NCBI GenBank assembly: GCA_964453995.1
Contig: CAYVQC010000010.1
Location: forward strand, 1 to 64,000
Source of the DNA: SKVR01 sp964453995
Lineage (GTDB): Bacteria > Bacteroidota > Bacteroidia > Bacteroidales > UBA7960
Length of the DNA: 64,000 bases
Reading direction: 5' to 3'
This document shows positions 35,842-44,693 of the stretch, piece by piece. How positions within the stretch are numbered: position 1 is the stretch's first letter; every line of letters starts with the position of its first letter. Under the pieces are notes generated by a model that worked only from the letters and a program-made list of their open reading frames with translations, was not told the DNA's origin and ran no database searches. Both the position numbers and the translations under genes were made by a program.

Positions 35842-35873
35842 TTGTTAAAAATGGAAATGATTTTTTACTTTTG
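35842..35873 (+). promoter_or_regulatory. Promoter of the DUF6580-like membrane protein
   Basis: TTG (35842-35844), a 21-nt spacer and TACTTTTG (35866-35873). The -7 box is a perfect match. The expected start near 35879 leaves a leader of about 30 nt, which supports the ATG at 35910. Confidence 0.5.
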
Positions 35874-35909
35874 CCCCATTATAAAACAGAAATACTCAAA
35901 TCAATCATT

Positions 35910-36446
35910 ATGATGAACTATAAAGAGATATTCAGCCCCAAAGTACTGATCATAGCAGGAATAATTTTGTTTGCCGCTGTTATGAGGCTCGTACCTCACT
36001 ATCCTAATTTTACACCCATTGCTGCAATAGCCCTTTTTGGGGGTGCTCACCTTGGTAAAAGATGGCTGGCATTTTTTATTCCACTTTTCGCTCTTTTTAT
36101 CAGCGACTTGCTCATAGGTTTCCATGGCTTTATGATTCCTGTTTATATAAGTTTTGCTTTGGTAGTGTTGCTGGGCCAATTGATGAAAAACAATATAAAA
36201 GCACATACCGTATTGGGAGCCTCTATAGCTTCATCAACACTATTTTTCATTATAACAAATTTTGCAGTGTGGGCAGGAAGCCCTTATTATTCGCAAACTT
36301 TTGCAGGACTAATTCAGTCTTACACCATGGCTGTTCCATTCTTCCACACATCACTCCTGGGTGATCTTTTTTACAGTGTATTATTCTTTGGAGGTTTTTA
36401 CCTGGTACAGCTAAGATATCCATCACTGGCAAAAATCAAAGCCTGA
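35910..36446 (+). CDS. Integral membrane protein, DUF6580-like putative transporter component
   Basis: This 178-residue protein has five or six membrane segments: VLIIAGIILFAAVMRLVP, FTPIAAIALFGGAHLG, LAFFIPLFALFISDLLIG, IPVYISFALVVLLGQL, VLGASIASSTLFFIITNF and LLGDLFYSVLFFGGFYLV. The motifs R-P-x-P-N-F-x-P, ALFGGAHLG and SD-x-x-x-G resemble proteins called DUF6580 putative transport proteins, which look like the S-components of ECF vitamin transporters. No riboswitch is seen in the short leader. Two ATGs are adjacent (35910, 35913). The gene is a single unit ending in a clear terminator. Confidence 0.78.
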   Translation: MMNYKEIFSPKVLIIAGIILFAAVMRLVPHYPNFTPIAAIALFGGAHLGKRWLAFFIPLFALFISDLLIGFHGFMIPVYISFALVVLLGQLMKNNIKAHTVLGASIASSTLFFIITNFAVWAGSPYYSQTFAGLIQSYTMAVPFFHTSLLGDLFYSVLFFGGFYLVQLRYPSLAKIKA

Positions 36447-36501
36447 AATATCCTTTAACCATAATCGAAGGAATTTTTTACTGACATTCCTTGTAAATAC
36501 A

Positions 36502-36538
36502 AAACCGCAGTTTACCCATAAAGCTGCGGTTTTTTTTG
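36502..36538 (+). terminator. Rho-independent terminator
   Basis: AAACCGCAG (36502-36510) pairs with CTGCGGTTT (36524-36532), followed by further T residues. It ends the DUF6580-like transcript. Confidence 0.85.
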
Positions 36539-36731
36539 TCCTGTAATAGATGATCCTATTCCAATATACACTGTATTGGACAAACAAGAATTGTTAAAAT
36601 TGAAAATTGCATGATTTTTCTCGTTCATGCTATTTGTTTTTATGTCCGAATTTTCATAAGATTGAAACATTATTTTTAGCATTTCATAATTGCCCAACCT
36701 TAGCAGGCAAAGCATTGAAACAGATACTCCC

Positions 36732-36762
36732 TTCGAAAATTTGACGAAAAAGCCTAAATTTG
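36732..36762 (+). promoter_or_regulatory. Candidate promoter of cyanophycinase
   Basis: TAAATTTG (36755-36762) matches the -7 consensus. TTC (36732-36734) lies 20 nt upstream in place of TTG. The start point near 36768 leaves a leader of about 70 nt to the ATG at 36839. Confidence 0.45.
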
Positions 36763-36838
36763 TTTACCCAATTTGAATGTCGTTTCACAACTCATACAGA
36801 TTGCTTCAATCCACCCCCTAATTGCATGTGCTACAAAA

Positions 36839-37693
36839 ATGGCTAAAACGAAGAAAAATAAAAACAAAGGAAACCTGGTACTGATAGGCGGCGCCGAGGA
36901 CCGGAAGGAAGAAAAAATTGTATTAAAAAGCCTTGTAGAGCTCAACCATGCTGAAAATATTGTAGTTATTCCAACGGCAACATTGTATCCTACCGAATGC
37001 GGCGAAGATTATTTTTATGCCTTCAGGGATCTTGGGGTGAAAAATGTTGAAATATTTGATATCCGTGACAGCCGGCAGGCATCCCATAGCAGCTACCAAA
37101 GAAAGCTGGAAAAGGCAGATATAGTTTTTTTCACAGGGGGAGATCAGGTAAGACTTACACGTATTTTGAACAATACACGCCTTATCGATAATATTTCAAA
37201 TCGCTTTCAAAAAGAAGGCCTCACCATAGCGGGTACTTCTGCCGGTGCCTCGGCCGCTGCCAATCCTATGACCTTTGATGGTGATAACCATGGACTAATA
37301 AAGGGCTCGGTAAAATTTGACCGGGGGTTCGGATTTATCGAAAACATTACCATTGATACTCACTTTGTTGCACGCGGTCGACTGGCAAGACTGGCGCAGT
37401 TTCTTTGCCATGGCTACACCCGCAGAGGAATTGGTATCGGTGAAAACACCTCCATTACTATAACCCCCGACAATGTTTTTTATGTAACAGGAACAGGCAT
37501 TGTTACAGTCGTTTCCACCGAAGACCTCACTTTTTCCAATTTCGACCAGGTAAGTGAAAATGAAAGGATATCGCTGGATGGTATTCGGTTGGGCTTCTTA
37601 CAACACGGTGCAGTTTTTGACATTCATACCTGGAAAACGATCCGGTTTATTAAATCGCAGGGAATATCTTCCCAAATTGAACTCCTGGGCTAA
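36839..37693 (+). CDS. cphB: Cyanophycinase (peptidase S51)
   Basis: This 284-residue protein is a serine exopeptidase of family S51, which in characterised cases cuts cyanophycin to beta-Asp-Arg dipeptides. It has GNLVLIGGAEDRKEEK, the GGD motif (FFTGGDQVRLTRIL, about 98-110), the nucleophile Ser134 in AGTSAGASAAANPM, and the catalytic His175 in TIDTHFVARGRLARL. The GENTSI segment (about 201-206) is also family-typical. No signal peptide is present, so it acts in the cytosol. The start was set at MAKTKKNKNKGN; the 22 upstream residues are not family-like. A CphA-like synthetase and an isoaspartyl dipeptidase follow on the same strand, making a complete polymer turnover locus. Confidence 0.92.
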   Translation: MAKTKKNKNKGNLVLIGGAEDRKEEKIVLKSLVELNHAENIVVIPTATLYPTECGEDYFYAFRDLGVKNVEIFDIRDSRQASHSSYQRKLEKADIVFFTGGDQVRLTRILNNTRLIDNISNRFQKEGLTIAGTSAGASAAANPMTFDGDNHGLIKGSVKFDRGFGFIENITIDTHFVARGRLARLAQFLCHGYTRRGIGIGENTSITITPDNVFYVTGTGIVTVVSTEDLTFSNFDQVSENERISLDGIRLGFLQHGAVFDIHTWKTIRFIKSQGISSQIELLG

Positions 37694-37857
37694 CCTCTAG
37701 CCGGCCAGGGGCTTTCAGAAAACCAACCGGCACAGGAAAACTGCCAAAGCAACAAGGTCAATCTCTACCAGGCCGCATCCTACATACAAAAGCTCATTTT
37801 AATGCCCTTTAGGCTTAATTATTTCCGGTAAAGGTTATTTTTTTCGCAAATTTTCCG

Positions 37858-37865
37858 TAGGTTTG
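37858..37865 (+). promoter_or_regulatory. -7 box before the CphA-like gene
   Basis: TAGGTTTG matches TAnnTTTG and lies 57 bp upstream of the ATG at 37923. No clear -33 TTG is seen. It shows that the synthetase, dipeptidase and perhaps rnz can be transcribed apart from the cyanophycinase, which is 229 bp upstream. Confidence 0.45.
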
Positions 37866-37922
37866 AATACTGCTCCCATAACTATAGCCTTGCATATTAA
37901 TCATCACCAAAACCATAACCAT

Positions 37923-39830
37923 ATGCAAACAAAGGAGAAAGATTTTGATGTAAAGAAGTTTTACTTTTATTTTGGCCCCAATCATTACCTGCCCGCAAAA
38001 GCGCTGGTGTTCAATCTGCATATTGCCCCGGAAGGGCCAGAGGTAGAGTTTTACAAACCCTATATTTTCCATGAATTCCCACAATTGAGTGCCTATAACC
38101 TGCAGACGGTAGCCGACTTGTTTGTGCACACGCTCCTGGAGGTACTTCGTATGGAAATAGACCTCCATGTGAATGAATTCAACATTACCGAGGATGGAGA
38201 AGATTACGTGGTTGCCATGGAATTTCTTGATGATTACACGGCTGAAGATGCCGTGGTTTTGGTTAGCGACTGGTTTAAATCCATCAATGAGGGAAAAAAC
38301 GAAGATTTCAATTTCAGGAAAAAATTTAAACTCCTTAAAGGTGTTTTCGATCAATCCCTGTTGGGGGGGCCTACACTCTATGCACTGGTAGAAACAGCAA
38401 TCAAAAACGATATTCCCGTTTTTTTCATTGAAGAGGAAAACCAGTTTCAGTGGGGCTATGGCATCAGGCAATTGCGGGGCCGCTCTACAACCTTCCATAC
38501 CGACAGCATAAAAGACACTGAATTTACTATGTATAAAGACATGGTAACAGAGTTTTTACACATGTGTGGCTTTCCTACTCCGGCAGGACGAAACTGCTTT
38601 ACTGCTGAAGAGGCCCTGCTGGAAACAAAAAAACTTGGATACCCGGTAGTGGTAAAGCCCGTAGCCGGACACAAAGGAGTGGGCGTTACCACCGGAATAA
38701 TGCATGAAGCTGAAGTAAAACTTGCCTTCCAGTCGATAGTGGAAGCCGCCGAAAAAGAAGGTGCTTTTTTTGATGGCGCTATCGTTCAGCAACACATCCA
38801 GGGGCACGACCATCGCCTGTTAACCATTGATGGCAAGTTTGCTGCTGCACTGAAACGCATCCCAGCCTTTGTGGAAGGGAATGGACAGGATACCATTGAA
38901 ACACTTATAGCTGCAGAAAACAAAAAAGAGATAAGACGCGACGACGCTCGTTCCCCTCTGGCAAAGATAAATATTGACAAAGATCTTATAGACTACCTGC
39001 TTGCTCAAAACCTGAACTTAAGCAGTATACCAGCCAAAGGGCAACAGGTTTATCTGAGAAGGGTGGCGAATATTTCTGCAGGGGGAATTTCTATCAATGT
39101 AACTGATTCTATCCATCCTAAAAATGCAGAACTGGCAGAAACGATTGCCTCCTTTTTTAATGTAAAATGCCTGGGAATAGATGTCCTCACCGACGACATA
39201 TCCCTGCCCTGGAGTGAAGGAAATTTCGGTATCATTGAGATAAATGCAGGCCCTGGTGTATTTATGCACCTGGCACCAGCTTATGGAGGTAGCATTAATG
39301 TTCCTGAAAAAATTTTGCTATCCCATTTTGGAAAACACGACCAGGCAAGAATCCCCATTATTGCCGGAAACCATATCACACAAAGTTTTTTAAATGAATT
39401 GCTCAGTGAACTGAACAGCATCCGCAAAGGAATATTTACAGGCTCTTTGATTGCCGAAGGAATCTTCTTCAACAACCGGTATTTTTATAAGAACAATCAC
39501 CACGACCAGAATGTGAAGATCATACTTCGACATCCCAAAACAGAATTTGCCATCTTCCATCACACGAAAGATGAAATTTATGATTACGGATTTTTCCACC
39601 AGGGAGCCGACCTTATTATTCTTGATCAGCCCAACTGGGCCGAAGAAAGCATGAAAAACTTGCTGTTGCCCGGCGGCTATGTGGTGGAAGTTTCTGAATC
39701 GGAAATTGTCCTTACATCGAACAGCCATACCCTCAACAGCGTTACTTTTGCAACCGGGGATAAAGAATCTGCGTTACTGCAAATCATAAAACCTTTATTG
39801 CCCCAACTGATTGAAAAATATTCCTCCTGA
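37923..39830 (+). CDS. CphA-like cyanophycin synthetase with degenerate, truncated Mur-ligase domain (CphA2-like)
   Basis: This 635-residue protein has a CphA-like N domain (about 1-170). An ATP-grasp domain follows (about 175-475): FQWGYGIRQLRGRSTTFHT, PVVVKPVAGHKGVGVTTGI at 241-259, EGNGQDTIETLI at 318-329 and IIEINAGPGVFMHLAP at 437-452. In full CphA the Mur-ligase part begins with IPIIAVTGTNGKTT. Here the same place reads IPIIAGNHITQSFL (477-490), so the P-loop Lys/Thr are gone. Homology continues through a Mur-like middle (VKIILRHPKTEFAIFHHT), but the protein stops near 635, where CphA1 has about 870-900 residues. It should therefore use only one ATP site, like cyanobacterial CphA2, which joins beta-Asp-Arg dipeptides. 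The dipeptide used here is unknown. An isoaspartyl dipeptidase follows 29 bp later. Confidence 0.85.
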   Translation: MQTKEKDFDVKKFYFYFGPNHYLPAKALVFNLHIAPEGPEVEFYKPYIFHEFPQLSAYNLQTVADLFVHTLLEVLRMEIDLHVNEFNITEDGEDYVVAMEFLDDYTAEDAVVLVSDWFKSINEGKNEDFNFRKKFKLLKGVFDQSLLGGPTLYALVETAIKNDIPVFFIEEENQFQWGYGIRQLRGRSTTFHTDSIKDTEFTMYKDMVTEFLHMCGFPTPAGRNCFTAEEALLETKKLGYPVVVKPVAGHKGVGVTTGIMHEAEVKLAFQSIVEAAEKEGAFFDGAIVQQHIQGHDHRLLTIDGKFAAALKRIPAFVEGNGQDTIETLIAAENKKEIRRDDARSPLAKINIDKDLIDYLLAQNLNLSSIPAKGQQVYLRRVANISAGGISINVTDSIHPKNAELAETIASFFNVKCLGIDVLTDDISLPWSEGNFGIIEINAGPGVFMHLAPAYGGSINVPEKILLSHFGKHDQARIPIIAGNHITQSFLNELLSELNSIRKGIFTGSLIAEGIFFNNRYFYKNNHHDQNVKIILRHPKTEFAIFHHTKDEIYDYGFFHQGADLIILDQPNWAEESMKNLLLPGGYVVEVSESEIVLTSNSHTLNSVTFATGDKESALLQIIKPLLPQLIEKYSS

Positions 39831-39859
39831 AAACATAAACCTAAAACAACCTTACATAC

Positions 39860-41020
39860 ATGTTATTAATTAAGAATGCCAATCTGTATGCTCCTGAAAA
39901 ATCAGGAAAAAAAGATATCCTTATAGCAGGAAACCAAATAATTGCTGTTGAAGACCAAATTGAAGTTCCCAAAGGTATTGATGTAAAAGTATTGGACATT
40001 ACAGGCTTACGGGTAATACCAGGTTTAATAGACGCTCATGTGCACATTGCAGGTGCAGGAGGTGAAGGTGGCCCGGCGAGCAGAACCCCCGAAATGCAGT
40101 TGAGCCATATGCTGGAAGCTGGCGTTACCACGGTAATCGGTTGCCTTGGCACAGATGGCCTCACGCGCAGTCTTGAATCTGTGCTCATGAAGGTGAAAGC
40201 ACTGAGACAGGAAGGTGTAAGTGCATGGATGTTTACCGGTTCTTACCAGGTTCCTACCCCTACCATCATGGGTGATGTTGGAAAAGACATTGCACTCATT
40301 GAAGAAGTAATTGGTGTAGGCGAGATTGCCATATCCGATCACCGCAGTTCCTTCCCATCCGCCCACGAGCTGGCACGCCTGGCGGCACATGCAAGGGTTG
40401 GCGGTATGCTGGGCGGCAAATGCGGCATAGTAAATATTCACATGGGTGATGCCAAAAGTCCCTTTAAACCATTGTATGAAATTGTGGCGATGAGTGAATT
40501 AAACTTTAATCAATTCCTCCCAACACATATCAACCGTAACACCTACATTTTTGAAGATGCAAAAACCTACGGTAAAAAAGGATGCATTGATATCACGGCA
40601 AGTTCTTACCCCTATTTCCCGCAATATGAAATAAAACCGTCTAAAGCAATCGCTCAGCTGCTGAAAGCAGATGTACCCATAAAAAACATTACCATGACCA
40701 GCGATGGTTGTGGCTCATTGCCCCAGTTCGATGAAAACGGTAAGCTCGAAAAACTTGAAATGGGCTACCCCAAATCAGTATTTGATGAAATTAAGGATGC
40801 GGTAACACAGGAAAAACTAAAATTACAGGATGCCCTGAAGGTTGCCACCAGCAATATTGCCGACATCTTGTGGCTGAGAAAGAAAGGGCGGATTGCCCCA
40901 AAAATGGACGCCGACCTGGTAGTAATCGACAAGGAATACAACATCGTACACATGGTGGCAATGGGAAATCTTATGGTAGAAAATTCGAAAATGCTCAAAA
41001 AAGGCAGCTACGAAAAATAG
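39860..41020 (+). CDS. iadA: Isoaspartyl dipeptidase (beta-aspartyl peptidase)
   Basis: This 386-residue amidohydrolase cleaves beta-aspartyl dipeptides. Metal ligands align with E. coli IadA: His60 and His62 in DAHVHIAG, His194 in NIHMGDAKS, His223 in LPTHINRN and Asp282 in TSDGCGS. Further family motifs are GGEGGPASRTPEMQLS and VIGCLGTDGLTRS. The bridging metal ligand, a carbamylated Lys before CAISDHR in E. coli, appears as Glu155 here (VGEIAISDHRSS), a likely alternative bridging residue. It lies 29 bp after the CphA-like gene and 55 bp before rnz, clearly in one operon. It would split the dipeptides freed by the cyanophycinase and yield aspartate plus a second amino acid. Confidence 0.93.
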   Translation: MLLIKNANLYAPEKSGKKDILIAGNQIIAVEDQIEVPKGIDVKVLDITGLRVIPGLIDAHVHIAGAGGEGGPASRTPEMQLSHMLEAGVTTVIGCLGTDGLTRSLESVLMKVKALRQEGVSAWMFTGSYQVPTPTIMGDVGKDIALIEEVIGVGEIAISDHRSSFPSAHELARLAAHARVGGMLGGKCGIVNIHMGDAKSPFKPLYEIVAMSELNFNQFLPTHINRNTYIFEDAKTYGKKGCIDITASSYPYFPQYEIKPSKAIAQLLKADVPIKNITMTSDGCGSLPQFDENGKLEKLEMGYPKSVFDEIKDAVTQEKLKLQDALKVATSNIADILWLRKKGRIAPKMDADLVVIDKEYNIVHMVAMGNLMVENSKMLKKGSYEK

Positions 41021-41075
41021 CAGGAATCCGCCCGGTTTCCCGTTTGCTACCCCGTTTCGCTATAAAACATATTTC

Positions 41076-42026
41076 ATGAGCAATTCTTTCAAAATACACA
41101 TATTAGGTTCGTCTGCAGCTATACCAACCTCCCTGAGGCACACTTCAGCACAGCTGGTACATTATTACAACAAATACATGCTTATTGACTGTGCCGAGGG
41201 CGCCCAGATACAAATGCGCCGGATGCACCTTCCCCTGATGAAAATCAATCATATATTCATTTCGCACCTTCACGGTGATCATTACCTGGGCCTTCCAGGC
41301 TTGATCTTTACCATGCACCTGCTGGGCCGCAAAAGGAAACTACATGTATATTCCCCCGAAGGACTCAAAGAGATTATTGAGTTGCAATACAGCATTTCCA
41401 GGCTTGAACCCGGTTTTGAAATAGAATATCATATTATTGGTCATGGCAAACAACTCCTGTATGAAGACAACGACCTAAGGGTAGAATCCATTGAAATGAT
41501 GCACCGGTTACCTGCCTATGGTTTTCTTTTCGAAGAAAGACCAGGGCTGCGCAATATTATTAAAGAAGCCATAAGCAAATATGATATCCCGGTAGAGAAA
41601 ATGCAAAAACTCAAATCGGGAAAAGACCTGCAACTCCCCGATGGCACTGTAATTGACAACAAACAAATCACAACACCTCCGTCACCACCAAGGATTTATG
41701 CCTGCTGTTCTGATACAGGTTTTACGAACCAGTATATCGATCAGATTAAAAATGCCGACCTGCTGTACCATGAGGCTACTTTTTTGCATGACAAAGCTGA
41801 TATAGCAAAGGAAAAAACCCACTGCACAGCTTTGCAGGCCGCAACCATTGCACGTGAAGCAGGAGTAAAGAGGCTCATGCTGGGCCATTATTCGGCGCGC
41901 TACGATGAACTTTCACTTTTTGTGGAAGAAGCTCAGAAAGTATTTCAAAATACCATCCTGGCAGAAGAAGGCTCTACAATAGACATCCCCGCGGCCAAAA
42001 CCCAAAACTTTGAACAACAGGACTAA
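41076..42026 (+). CDS. rnz: Ribonuclease Z (tRNA 3' endonuclease)
   Basis: This 316-residue metallo-beta-lactamase-fold enzyme removes 3' trailers from tRNA precursors. The zinc motif HLHGDH lies in IFISHLHGDHYLGLPGLIF. Other ligand regions are SDTGFTNQYIDQIKNADLL followed by YHEATFLHD, HCTALQAATIAREAGVKRLM and GHYSARY. Length fits the family (about 305-320). It follows iadA by 55 bp and may share its transcript by chance of position. Its last four bases overlap the stop of the convergent lipoate ligase gene. Confidence 0.95.
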   Translation: MSNSFKIHILGSSAAIPTSLRHTSAQLVHYYNKYMLIDCAEGAQIQMRRMHLPLMKINHIFISHLHGDHYLGLPGLIFTMHLLGRKRKLHVYSPEGLKEIIELQYSISRLEPGFEIEYHIIGHGKQLLYEDNDLRVESIEMMHRLPAYGFLFEERPGLRNIIKEAISKYDIPVEKMQKLKSGKDLQLPDGTVIDNKQITTPPSPPRIYACCSDTGFTNQYIDQIKNADLLYHEATFLHDKADIAKEKTHCTALQAATIAREAGVKRLMLGHYSARYDELSLFVEEAQKVFQNTILAEEGSTIDIPAAKTQNFEQQD

Positions 42027-43000
42027 AAAAACATTTCCAGTATTTTTTTCCTGTCGGAAGACTGATTGTAACCCAAAAAATTAACTTCTTTCAACAACTC
42101 ATGAATTGCATTATGGTGATGCATTGCGCCCAAAAGTTTCTCAACCAATAGGTGATCTCTTTGATCAATTTGGTCAATAAAAACATTAGTTTCCTGTATC
42201 TTCCCCTTACTAACTTTTAGCTTTACTTCTATTTGGTGTCCGTTGATATTTTCTTCATTATTGAACTCATATTCAGGAGAGTATCCAAAGTTCCAGGCAT
42301 CAGAAAGGTATCTTTCGGTTTTAATCTTTTCTATCTGGTTTACATCAGATACAGAAAATTGGTAGTTCTCGCCCTGGCCAAAGTATTGTATGAGGAAATG
42401 AAACAATCCCATGGTAAAATCATCAATTGACATTGTATGGTTTAGCAATGAAGAAATATTAGTGACCTTGCTTCTGACCGATTTTACCGCCTTGCTCCAA
42501 AAGTTTTTTTCCCTGGCATCTATGGATTTATTGAGATAAGCCAGATCAGAATTGAACAATAAAGTACCATGATGTAACAATCGTTTTTTATGTATATGCT
42601 CTGCATTTCCTGATATCTTAAGCCCATTTACCCGCAAATCATTTTTCCCTTCAAAACGGGCATCAATACCCAATGTTTGCAGGTATTGTATTACCGGTGT
42701 TGTGTGCAGCCGGAAATTGACAACCTTCTCCCCCTGCACATTGCGGATAAAGGTGAAATTGAGGTTCCCGGGATCATGGAAAACTGTTCCCCCGCCCGAC
42801 AACCGTCGAATTACCGGAATGTTGTACTTCCTCACAAAGGAGGTATTGATTTCTGCTAATGTATTCTGGTGTTTACCTATAATTACTGACGGTTCACTTC
42901 GCCATAACATGGTAATTTCCTTTTGAAAATGCTTCAGGAGATATTCTTCTGTAGCCAGGTTGAAATAGGGGTCTGTTGAGGAATTTAGGATGAAAAGCAT
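42023..43000 (-). CDS. lplA: Lipoate-protein ligase A
   Basis: This 325-residue enzyme attaches free lipoate, via lipoyl-AMP, to 2-oxoacid dehydrogenase E2 subunits or GcvH. Signatures: NLATEEYLLKHF, VIIGKHQNTLAEIN, the glycine-rich RRLSGGGTVFHDPGNLNFTF, LKISGNAEHIHKKRLLHHGT followed by LLFNSDL, and a C-terminal accessory domain (about 240-325). Length matches LplA (about 330). The convergent rnz overlaps its end by 4 bp. The DUF6973-like gene starts its stop 7 bp upstream on the same strand, so the two probably form an operon. Confidence 0.93.
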   Translation of the reverse strand: MLFILNSSTDPYFNLATEEYLLKHFQKEITMLWRSEPSVIIGKHQNTLAEINTSFVRKYNIPVIRRLSGGGTVFHDPGNLNFTFIRNVQGEKVVNFRLHTTPVIQYLQTLGIDARFEGKNDLRVNGLKISGNAEHIHKKRLLHHGTLLFNSDLAYLNKSIDAREKNFWSKAVKSVRSKVTNISSLLNHTMSIDDFTMGLFHFLIQYFGQGENYQFSVSDVNQIEKIKTERYLSDAWNFGYSPEYEFNNEENINGHQIEVKLKVSKGKIQETNVFIDQIDQRDHLLVEKLLGAMHHHNAIHELLKEVNFLGYNQSSDRKKILEMFF

Positions 43001-43007
43001 AGGTTTT

Positions 43008-43691
43008 TTAAGGAGTGTAATACGTATTGGCTTTGGAATGATCTTGATTTTGCCTGGGATTGTAACTGGAAGGCACCAGGCAGGCGGGAACCTCCCACCG
43101 ATGAAAGTATAATTCCTTGTTGATCAGGTTGCCTTCGCAGTCAAGCAGATTTCCTTGTTTATCTTTTTTAATAACAATAAAATATCCATCTAGTAACTTC
43201 TCCAAAATGATCCTTTGTAATTCTTCCCGGGTGGCATCCGGATGATTTTTCCCAATTTCAATTCCCATTTCATTGTTAAAAATATCCATTGTACAATCGA
43301 GCGCGGTAGGTAATCTGCCGGTACTATCACCACGATTTTTCTTAAAATGAAGTTTATTTCCCTTTTCATGATCATACCCAAGCCGCCAGGCTCTTCGGGG
43401 ATGTACTTCTTTTGCCATCAGTGCCATCCAGTAGGCATGTTTGAAAGCATCTACCTGCCCTCCGCTTCCCTGGCCATCCAGTTGGGGATGGTGCTCCATT
43501 GCGCGAGAAACTTCACGCACATGCTGACTGATCTCCAGCGCACGGGAGGCAGAAAACGGATGTGTTATGACCCACCATTTTTCCGGGCGCGATAACTCGC
43601 GGAAATGCTGCAGCATACTCTTTTGCTGCGCACTTGCCACGATGGAGATAAAAACCAGTATAGCCCCAAAATATATTTTATACGCATTCAT
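43008..43691 (-). CDS. Secreted DUF6973-like protein
   Basis: This 227-residue protein has a signal peptide (YFGAILVFISIVASAQ). Its mature part contains VDAFKHAYWMALMAKEV, LGYDHEKGNK, TALDCTMDIFNNEMGIEIG and a segment DGYFIVIKKDKQGNLLDCEG. The AF-x-HA-x-W motif and D-x-x-N-N-x-x-G segment resemble the DUF6973 family, which I believe is uncharacterised; the His/Asp pattern would allow metal binding or hydrolysis. It ends 7 bp before lplA on the same strand and is probably cotranscribed. No role in lipoate metabolism is implied. Confidence 0.65.
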   Translation of the reverse strand: MNAYKIYFGAILVFISIVASAQQKSMLQHFRELSRPEKWWVITHPFSASRALEISQHVREVSRAMEHHPQLDGQGSGGQVDAFKHAYWMALMAKEVHPRRAWRLGYDHEKGNKLHFKKNRGDSTGRLPTALDCTMDIFNNEMGIEIGKNHPDATREELQRIILEKLLDGYFIVIKKDKQGNLLDCEGNLINKELYFHRWEVPACLVPSSYNPRQNQDHSKANTYYTP

Positions 43692-43841
43692 GAGATTTCT
43701 AAGTGGTAGTTGGTTTTGCCATGTTAGGTTTGGTGTGCCGCCCCTATGTAAATGATCCGGGTTTGGTGATCCGGTAGCGATAGCCTGGCTGGTGCTGATA
43801 ATTTAAAACTACTCTTGTTACATTAGAAGAATTATCTGGGT

Positions 43842-44693
43842 TCATCCATTTTCCCGTTTGAGTTCCTCCAGTCGCATCTTAATTTTTTTAACAATATACT
43901 GGTCTTTTACCTCTGTTAGTAGTTTCTCCAGTATCATACTATCATGCAGTTTTGAAATAGCTCTTTTGCGTACTTCAAAATCATTGTCTTTACGGATGAC
44001 CTCCGCTAAAACCTCTTGATCATCAATTTTCGCTACAGCCTTGTTCCGTACATAATAATCCGAGTCCTGGAAGGCAATCTGCCTGATGACTTCTTCATCA
44101 AAAATTTTCTCCAAGGCAAGAGCCCTTACATAGTAATCATTATCGTTTGTTGCAATATAAATCAGGGTTTGCTGGTCAGTTAGCTTCTTTAACGCATCTG
44201 ATCTTACATAAAAATCTTCATGATGCAATGCAATTTTCTTAAGTATATGCTGAGCTTCAATGGCTTCTACCGCAGTTTTCATAATATCGCGGTCAGAGAT
44301 TTGCTCTATAAGTCTTTCAAGCACATCGTCATTTTTTATTTTTGCCAAAGCATCCTTACAGATATAATAGTCTTCCTGGCTCTTCAATACAATATGGGCC
44401 AATACCTCAGGATCAGAAATTTTACGCACTGCTGCGACCCTAACATAATAATCGCTATCGTTTAATGCAATTTGCATCAATACATCAGCATCATTGATTT
44501 TTTCAGTGGCTGTTTGCCTTACATAATAATCCGGATCGTTGGCAGCTACTTTTCTGAGGATTTCCTGATCGTCTATTTCCTTCAAAGCATCTACCCGATC
44601 ATAATAATCTGTTGCATTAAAAACCTTATCAATCAACTCTTTCATTTTATCTTTAGGAATCGGGTCGTTGGGGTTTGTAGGGCTTTCTGACAT
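43842..44693 (-). CDS. HEAT/PBS-lyase-type repeat protein with DYYVR repeats
   Basis: This 283-residue soluble protein is built of about eight helical repeats of 24-31 residues. The repeat core is A-x-x-K-I-x-D-x-x-VL-x-x-I-A followed by D-x-DYYVR; examples are NDPDYYVRQTATEKI, NDSDYYVRVAAVRKI, NDNDYYVRALALEKI and QDSDYYVRNKAVAKI. It forms an alpha-solenoid, probably for protein binding. There is no signal peptide with the chosen start (MSESPTNPND); the longer frame adds 37 unlike residues through the promoter region. Repeat homogeneity is high, so recent internal expansion is likely. It stands alone. Function unknown. Confidence 0.78.
   Translation of the reverse strand: MSESPTNPNDPIPKDKMKELIDKVFNATDYYDRVDALKEIDDQEILRKVAANDPDYYVRQTATEKINDADVLMQIALNDSDYYVRVAAVRKISDPEVLAHIVLKSQEDYYICKDALAKIKNDDVLERLIEQISDRDIMKTAVEAIEAQHILKKIALHHEDFYVRSDALKKLTDQQTLIYIATNDNDYYVRALALEKIFDEEVIRQIAFQDSDYYVRNKAVAKIDDQEVLAEVIRKDNDFEVRKRAISKLHDSMILEKLLTEVKDQYIVKKIKMRLEELKRENG

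Noticed and set aside
37863..37922. Upstream start for the CphA-like protein
   Set aside because: It would begin at a TTG that forms the end of the TAGGTTTG promoter box; the ATG at 37923 fits better.
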